Assembly (NCBI GenBank): GCA_002506875.1
Contig: DAYJ01000115.1
Coordinates: 1 to 11,332, forward strand
Reading direction: 5' to 3'
Length of the DNA stretch: 11,332 nucleotides
From: Euryarchaeota archaeon UBA40
GTDB lineage: Archaea > Thermoplasmatota > Poseidoniia > Poseidoniales > Thalassarchaeaceae
Shown: one piece after another, positions 7,201 through 11,332 of the stretch
Layout: every line of letters starts with the position of its first letter
Position numbering within the stretch: position 1 is the first letter of the stretch
Notes under the pieces: model-generated
The model's database searches: none
Seen by the model: the letters and a program-made list of their open reading frames with translations, nothing else
Told to the model about the DNA's origin: nothing
Made by a program: the position numbers and the translations under genes

Positions 7201-7236
7201 GGTGCATCTAGGAGTATCTGGTGTATAAATTGCACC
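7201..7236. repeat. Inverted repeat GGTGCA...TGCACC flanking the TATA box
   Basis: GGTGCA at 7201-7206 and TGCACC at 7231-7236 are perfect inverted six-base arms. They are separated by 24 bases that contain the TATA box and the predicted transcription start. A dimeric winged-helix protein could bind there and repress its own promoter. Six-base arms can also arise by chance. Confidence 0.35.
7222..7231 (-). promoter_or_regulatory. TATA box for a leaderless HxlR-gene message
   Basis: The minus strand reads AATTTATACA, a good archaeal TATA element. Its centre is about 27 bases before the ATG at 7200, the normal distance to the transcription start, so the message would begin at or within a base or two of the start codon. 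No Shine-Dalgarno site precedes that ATG, which agrees. Confidence 0.62.
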
Positions 7237-7324
7237 CTACTAGTGGCACGTTTAGTCATACATTGATATAGTACCGGATACAAGTTTAGTGTGAAACTGG
7301 AAGCAGATTTCAGAAGTGATACAA

Positions 7325-7429
7325 ATGGATAGATACATGGAGAACTGGATGGATGATTGGAGTACCAAGATGACCGATAAGGAAAAGCGCGAAGGACGCT
7401 TGTTTGATCGCCTTCTCAAGTGGTGGTGA
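7325..7429 (+). CDS. Candidate small Trp-rich protein (34 aa)
   Basis: ATG to TGA encodes 34 residues beginning MDRYMENWMDDW and ending RLLKWW, with four tryptophans (8, 12, 33, 34) and many charged residues. The C-terminal half (KEKREGRLFDRLLKWW) could be an amphipathic helix, so a membrane-surface or protein-partner role is conceivable. A GATATA element near 7264 might start a plus-strand transcript roughly 30 bases before the ATG, but no Shine-Dalgarno site is present. I do not recognise a family. Coding potential rests only on composition and on its place in an otherwise empty gap. Confidence 0.35.
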   Translation: MDRYMENWMDDWSTKMTDKEKREGRLFDRLLKWW

Positions 7430-7433
7430 ATGT

Positions 7434-7511
7434 ATGTCAGCGGTAAAGGAATTCATGATTCGTGCTGTAACAAACTGGCGTGCGCCCTGGTATTCAACTC
7501 CTCTAAGATAG
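7434..7511 (+). CDS. Candidate very short protein (25 aa) after the Trp-rich frame
   Basis: The ATG follows four bases after the preceding TGA and encodes MSAVKEFMIRAVTNWRAPWY plus five residues before TAG. The close spacing would fit translational coupling with the 34-residue frame. The frame is so short that chance is a serious alternative. An overlapping frame from ATG 7430 (30 codons) looks less protein-like because it is rich in cysteine and low in charge. Confidence 0.18.
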   Translation: MSAVKEFMIRAVTNWRAPWYSTPLR

Positions 7512-7541
7512 TAACCTGTTGATTGATCGGCTATAATCTCC

Positions 7542-9620
7542 TCATTCGTTGGTATAGGATGGTCGTCGCCCCTGAATTAGGGCCGAGAGTCCTTCGTAGG
7601 CATCCTTCGTGGCGAAGATTGCCTCAAGATGTTCAAGTTCCTTGTCTAAACCATCTGTGAGTTCGCTGGATCCAGCAATGTCGATGAGTTCGCTTGCCAT
7701 TCGGAGAGCGATAGGAGCGGTTCGAGAGATTTGCTTCAACTGTCGCCCAGCATATGCTTCATTGACTGGCAGGGGGGGGTCTTTTCCTTCGAGAATAGCT
7801 TTCACGTTTTCATCGCAGTAGAAGGCAACGGCGGACTTGATTGTATCAGAGAGTCGAGAGGGCTGGCCAGCGTACTTCTTTTCTGGCTTCCCTTTTTCAG
7901 CAATTTCTTCAACAGTAGAATCAACATCTGATGGATTAACGAAATGAGTCAATAATCCGAGATCCGCTGCATCCTGTGGTCCAATCCAATTGCCTGCTAA
8001 GACTGCCCATCGAGCCGCAGGAAGCCCACATATCTTGGCGGTTCTTTGTGTTCCTCCGAGTCCAGGATAAATCCCGATACTGGTTTCAGGGAAGCGGAAT
8101 TGAGTTCTCCTCGTACCAACGCGGTAGTCACAAGCGAGAGCAAGTTCCAATCCTCCTCCAAGGGCAAGACCTGTGGTGAGTGCAATCGTAGTCTTCGGAC
8201 TGTTCTCAATCTTGTCAAAAACTGTATGTCCTTCGGCAGTGAAATCGTAGATCTTCGGGAATGCATCCTCGTCTAGGCGGTCGACGAAGAACTTCACGTC
8301 TGCTCCAGCGACAAATGCCTTGCCGGCACCTTCGAGCACAATCGTGTCCACGGAATTATCCTGATTTAGCGCATCCATGACTGCACCGAGTTGTTCCACA
8401 ACGGTCTCATTGAGCGCATTCATTGCTTCAGGCCGGTTGATATTCACAGTAGCAATCGTCCCTCGGATCTCAGCATCAACGAATTCGAAGACCCATGGGT
8501 TCCCAGTATCCGCCTTAGTTTGAAGGAAATCAGGAAGTGTGAATCCCTCTCCATTTGTATGAAGTGAAGTATAATCTGCAGCCATTCTGTATGCTTCTTT
8601 TACCCCCACCTCGTTCATTAGTTCAAATGGCCCAGAAGCCCATCTCAATCCAACCTTGGCACCTCGATCAACATCCTCCATTGAGCAGATTTCCTCCTCT
8701 ACAATTTGGGTAGCAACTGCAAACACTGTACCAAGAAGTCGCTCTCGAATTGTTGTGGCGGTCTGTGTGTCACAGGATTTGTCGTCGCCGATATCCCACA
8801 TGGCTTCTGCTTTGACCAAATCACGAAGATTTTGTGCGCCAGTGTAGCGCGGAGTATCCAACTGTTCTGCGAGGTAATCTGTAGAGTGCAGAGCGATAGG
8901 TGGGCCGGTGAGATTCATGAGGGCGAACGGCCCCATACCGATATTGAAGGAATCACAAGCGACAGCATCAATTTGAGCAGGTGTGGCTACTCCTTCCTCC
9001 ATTAGAAGACAAGCTTCGTTAAGCCACGGCACGAAGAATCGATTGACGACGAATCCGGGGCGATCTTTGCAGACAATGACGACCTTTCCAAGTTGCTTGC
9101 AATACTGCACGACTCGACTCACAGTATCTTCAGAGGAGTCGTTGGATGGGATGACCTCAACTAATCGATTCTTGGCAGGATGGTAGAAGAAGTGGAGGCC
9201 GACGAAGCGATCTGGACGAGCAGTTGCACGAGAGAGATCGTTGACGCTGAGAGACGAGGTATTTGATGCGAGAATGGTTCTCTCGCCACAACTTGCATCG
9301 AGGGTATGGAATACTGCTGACTTGATATCGAAGTCTTCAAACACGGCTTCGATCACAAGATCGGTGTCCTGTGCGACGTTTTCAACACCCACGACTCCAG
9401 TGATTCTTCCCTTGATATCTTCGACTTGATCTTCTGAGAAGATGCGACGCTCAACGGCCTCTGAGAGAAAATTAGCGATGATACTCTGACCTCGTTCGAC
9501 CCATTGAGCCTCGCGGTCCACCATTTGGACATCGAACCTCTCCTGAGCCGTCTTCTGGGCGATTCCACTTCCCATATTGCCGGCGCCGACGACGGCCACC
9601 TTCTCGATAGGTGCACTCAT
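7542..9620 (-). CDS. Fused 3-hydroxyacyl-CoA dehydrogenase / enoyl-CoA hydratase
   Basis: This bifunctional enzyme catalyses two steps of beta-oxidation (hydration of enoyl-CoA, then NAD-dependent oxidation of 3-hydroxyacyl-CoA) or the reverse. From ATG 9620 it has 692 residues; ATG 9647 would add nine residues ahead of the Rossmann fold and is less likely. Numbering here uses ATG 9620. The Rossmann motif VAVVGAGNMGSGIA is at 8-21. The dehydrogenase residues are Ser/Asn in ASNTSSL near 118-124, His143 in GLHFF and Glu155 in VEVIP. Two C-terminal dehydrogenase domains cover about 185-370, with NRFFVPWLNEA and GPFELMNEVG. The hydratase spans about 380-680, with oxyanion segments KAFVAGAD and ALGGGLELALACD and acidic residues Glu492 and Glu512 (in FPETSIGIYPGLGGTQR), so it should be active. 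The order dehydrogenase-hydratase is the reverse of bacterial FadB/FadJ and common in archaea. Acyl-CoA dehydrogenase and thiolase are not in the window. Confidence 0.93.
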   Translation of the reverse strand: MSAPIEKVAVVGAGNMGSGIAQKTAQERFDVQMVDREAQWVERGQSIIANFLSEAVERRIFSEDQVEDIKGRITGVVGVENVAQDTDLVIEAVFEDFDIKSAVFHTLDASCGERTILASNTSSLSVNDLSRATARPDRFVGLHFFYHPAKNRLVEVIPSNDSSEDTVSRVVQYCKQLGKVVIVCKDRPGFVVNRFFVPWLNEACLLMEEGVATPAQIDAVACDSFNIGMGPFALMNLTGPPIALHSTDYLAEQLDTPRYTGAQNLRDLVKAEAMWDIGDDKSCDTQTATTIRERLLGTVFAVATQIVEEEICSMEDVDRGAKVGLRWASGPFELMNEVGVKEAYRMAADYTSLHTNGEGFTLPDFLQTKADTGNPWVFEFVDAEIRGTIATVNINRPEAMNALNETVVEQLGAVMDALNQDNSVDTIVLEGAGKAFVAGADVKFFVDRLDEDAFPKIYDFTAEGHTVFDKIENSPKTTIALTTGLALGGGLELALACDYRVGTRRTQFRFPETSIGIYPGLGGTQRTAKICGLPAARWAVLAGNWIGPQDAADLGLLTHFVNPSDVDSTVEEIAEKGKPEKKYAGQPSRLSDTIKSAVAFYCDENVKAILEGKDPPLPVNEAYAGRQLKQISRTAPIALRMASELIDIAGSSELTDGLDKELEHLEAIFATKDAYEGLSALIQGRRPSYTNE

Positions 9621-9671
9621 GCATCCGCGCTGTTGCAAACCGTCCATGAATGCAACGGCTCGAAAAGGAGT

Positions 9672-9683
9672 AGGTCTAGACCT
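9672..9683. promoter_or_regulatory. Perfect 12-bp palindrome, possible operator
   Basis: AGGTCTAGACCT reads the same on both strands. It lies between the divergent beta-oxidation gene and secreted-protein gene, 51 bases before ATG 9620 and 47 before ATG 9731. That position suits a dimeric regulator acting on one or both genes. No TATA box is clear for either direction; ATGATAACC near 9701 is a weak candidate for the plus strand. Confidence 0.4.
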
Positions 9684-9730
9684 GACAATGTGGACGAATG
9701 ATGATAACCTCTAGCACTCAAATCCGCTCG

Positions 9731-11332
9731 ATGAATCGCACAGCAGCGATGACCTCCGTCCTTCTCCTGCTGCTTGTGGTCTTCGTACCTGTGACGAACA
9801 GTCAGCCTAACGGAAACACCGGAAATTCATGTGGCTGCCATGGTGGCCAGGATTCCTCGACTACAGTATCTATCATCGGCCAACCGTCTTCCTACACACC
9901 TGGTTCAACCTACTCATTGTCAATTACCGTATCCTCAAGTGTGATCTCTAGTGATATGGGCGGATTCTCTATGAGTTCCACTGCGGGAACCTTCTCCAAT
10001 CCCGGTGTGAATGCGAAACTCGCTTCAGGGAAAGTCACTCATTCCACTATATCCGCAAGGAATTGGAGCGTTGATTGGACCGCTCCGGTTGCGGGCACGG
10101 GCACTGTCACCATCAGCGGAGCTGGTAATGCAGTAGATGGTAATAATCAGCAATCCAACGATGCATGGAACACTTACAGCATCCAAATTCTTGAAGCGAC
10201 CTCACAGAATTCAGCCCCGACGGCATCTAATCTACAGGTCACACCTGCCATACCAACAGTTCTCACAGGTCTTACTTTGATTTACACATATGATGATGCG
10301 GAGGGCGATTCTGAATCTGGAACCACGATTGAATGGTTCCGTGATGGAGTATCCGTCCCAGAGGTTGCAAATTCACATACAGTATCTGGATCTATTCTGT
10401 CTCGAGGAGAGATATGGAGTGTTGTCGTGACACCCTCTGATGGGATAAATCAGGGCACCTCGCAGAACCTTGATTCGGTTGTCATTAGCAATGCTGCTCC
10501 GACAGCGGATTCGGGAGTTATCATTCCAAGCTCCCCCTCTCAAAGTGATAATCTAAGTGTACAGTACACGTTTGACGATGCAGACCTCGATTCTGAATCA
10601 GGAACAATCATCCGTTGGTATTTGGATGGAGTTCATATTCCCGAACTCGACAATTCCTCGACAGTATCTCGGTTGTATACTCGGACCGGAGACCAATGGA
10701 CAGCGTCTGTGAATCCTTCTGATGGCCTCACATACGGCCTTTCCTCAAATGTAACCGTATTGATTGGCTCATCGAATTCTGCACCTTCGCTTGTTTCACT
10801 AACATTAGATCCGGTTTCCCCCATCTCTACGGCGGATCTGCATCTTACTTACATCTACAACGATGTAGATGGTGACGATATTTCCTTCACCGAGATTGAA
10901 TGGAGTGTCAATGGCGTTCATGCATCAGAACATGACGATTCCATGACAATCGATGCATTCCATACATCAAAGGGTGAAATCTGGACTGTGCGAGTTCGAG
11001 CAACTGATGGTGTAGATATATCTCCTTGGACAGATTCTTCTCCGCGTACAATCATGAATGCTCCGCCTGAACTGCTGAGTTTTTCTCTTGGCCCAGAAGA
11101 TGCAACTACAATTTCTCAACTTGGAGTGGAATATACTTGGTCAGACCCTGACGGCGATCCCCTTGGTGGCGTTCACGTACATTGGTTCCTTGATGGTGAA
11201 CGTATTATTGATCACGATGATCTACCGACTATTGCTTCTGCTCATACTATGCGCGGTCAGGATTGGCAGGCTGAGATCGTGCTCGAGGATTCCGATGGGG
11301 CAACCAGCACAGATCATGTTGCACCTGCTCCT
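9731..11332 (+). CDS. Secreted protein with choice-of-anchor-V-like domain and Ig-like repeats (3' partial)
   Basis: The frame is open for 534 codons from ATG 9731 to the window edge, so the C-terminus is missing. Residues 1-24 form a signal peptide (hydrophobic SVLLLLLVVFVPV, likely cut after TNS). The sequence around 32-39 is NSCGCHGG, followed by VSIIGQPSSYTPGSTYSLSI at 46-65, GGFSM, AGTFSN, NWSVDWTAP and AGTGTVTISGAGNA, ending near 153. This matches the pattern of the choice-of-anchor V (Reelin-like) domain, whose members usually carry a CxxCH motif at that place; here it is C-x-C-H. From about residue 160 come four Ig-like repeats. The protein is acidic and rich in Ser, Thr and Asp, as expected outside the cell. 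A membrane or sorting anchor probably lies downstream. It is likely a surface protein for adhesion or substrate contact; the exact role is unknown. Confidence 0.85.
   Translation, partial: MNRTAAMTSVLLLLLVVFVPVTNSQPNGNTGNSCGCHGGQDSSTTVSIIGQPSSYTPGSTYSLSITVSSSVISSDMGGFSMSSTAGTFSNPGVNAKLASGKVTHSTISARNWSVDWTAPVAGTGTVTISGAGNAVDGNNQQSNDAWNTYSIQILEATSQNSAPTASNLQVTPAIPTVLTGLTLIYTYDDAEGDSESGTTIEWFRDGVSVPEVANSHTVSGSILSRGEIWSVVVTPSDGINQGTSQNLDSVVISNAAPTADSGVIIPSSPSQSDNLSVQYTFDDADLDSESGTIIRWYLDGVHIPELDNSSTVSRLYTRTGDQWTASVNPSDGLTYGLSSNVTVLIGSSNSAPSLVSLTLDPVSPISTADLHLTYIYNDVDGDDISFTEIEWSVNGVHASEHDDSMTIDAFHTSKGEIWTVRVRATDGVDISPWTDSSPRTIMNAPPELLSFSLGPEDATTISQLGVEYTWSDPDGDPLGGVHVHWFLDGERIIDHDDLPTIASAHTMRGQDWQAEIVLEDSDGATSTDHVAPAP
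10208..11332 (+). repeat. Four Ig-like repeats of about 94 residues in the secreted protein
   Basis: Each unit starts with an Ala-Pro pair (protein residues 162, 256, 351 and 444, spacing 93-95). Each contains a Tyr/Thr beta strand, an acidic turn such as DDAEGDSESG or DPDGDPLGG, a (R/E)W(F/Y)xDG-like strand and, near the end, a W-x-V/A strand followed by SDG or TDG. The acidic turns suggest calcium binding. The units differ in sequence, so the array is old rather than recently duplicated. The fourth unit is cut by the window edge. Confidence 0.8.

Larger units (their letters stand above)
7201..7541. other. Intergenic region of 341 bases between the regulator cluster and the beta-oxidation gene
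   Basis: This is the longest stretch without a confident gene. It holds the divergent start region of the HxlR gene, a GATATA element near 7264 that could serve plus-strand transcription, and two short plus-strand frames (7325-7429 and 7434-7511). No tRNA, rRNA, terminator hairpin or tandem repeat was recognised. Confidence 0.6.

Noticed and set aside
7325..7511. One broken gene made by joining the two small frames through a frameshift
   Set aside because: The joined product resembles no family I know, and the first frame ends in a natural-looking amphipathic tail.
7771..7779. Run of eight G residues inside the beta-oxidation gene as a phase-variation tract
   Set aside because: The reading frame is intact across it (GKDPPLPVNE) and a housekeeping metabolic enzyme is an unlikely phase-variable target; it matters mainly as a possible sequencing-error site.
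9621..9647. Start of the beta-oxidation fusion at ATG 9647
   Set aside because: The nine extra residues (MDGLQQRGC) lie outside the family and neither start has a ribosome binding site, so the start nearer the Rossmann fold at 9620 is simpler.

Overview
The window looks like chromosomal DNA from a free-living, non-methanogenic euryarchaeon. A marine group II/III relative (Poseidoniales-like, Thermoplasmatota) is my best guess. The domain assignment is firm. Ribosomal protein uS2 is of the archaeal type, the regulator genes are archaeal-style winged-helix proteins, one of them has a TATA box placed for a leaderless mRNA, and there are zinc-ribbon membrane proteins and an archaeal lipoprotein signal. 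The narrower placement is inference from gene style only.

Layout. (1) 1-1947, plus strand: the 3' part of a membrane protein with an extracellular beta-type domain, one transmembrane helix, two cytoplasmic zinc ribbons and a very acidic tail, followed by a small lipoprotein. (2) 1931-3136, minus strand: a Cas4/RecB-like PD-(D/E)XK nuclease with a putative Fe-S cluster, unusual because four transmembrane helices interrupt the domain. (3) 3255-4906, plus strand: uS2 and a tRNA-dihydrouridine synthase, 23 bases apart and probably co-transcribed. (4) 4896-7200, minus strand: three consecutive winged-helix regulators. In transcription order these are an HxlR-family protein with a clear TATA box, a membrane-anchored protein with two winged helices, and a larger winged-helix protein. 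(5) 7201-7541: a gap of 341 bases without a confident gene. It holds the HxlR promoter and two tiny tryptophan-containing reading frames. (6) 7542-9620, minus strand: a fused 3-hydroxyacyl-CoA dehydrogenase/enoyl-CoA hydratase of fatty-acid beta-oxidation. (7) 9731 to the window end, plus strand: a secreted protein with a choice-of-anchor-V-like N-terminal domain (C-x-C-H motif) and at least four Ig-like repeats of about 94 residues. It runs off the right edge.

How the parts relate. The translation pair (uS2, Dus) is housekeeping. The beta-oxidation fusion fits a heterotroph feeding on lipid or protein. It is divergent from the secreted repeat protein across a short intergenic region that contains a perfect 12-bp palindrome. 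The regulator cluster lies next to the beta-oxidation gene, but no direct evidence links them. Gene density is high: two convergent gene pairs overlap at their 3' ends by 17 and 11 bases. I saw no rRNA, tRNA, CRISPR array, transposase or integrase. The most unusual items are the membrane-embedded Cas4-like nuclease, the run of three regulators with one fixed to the membrane, and the small frames at 7325-7511.
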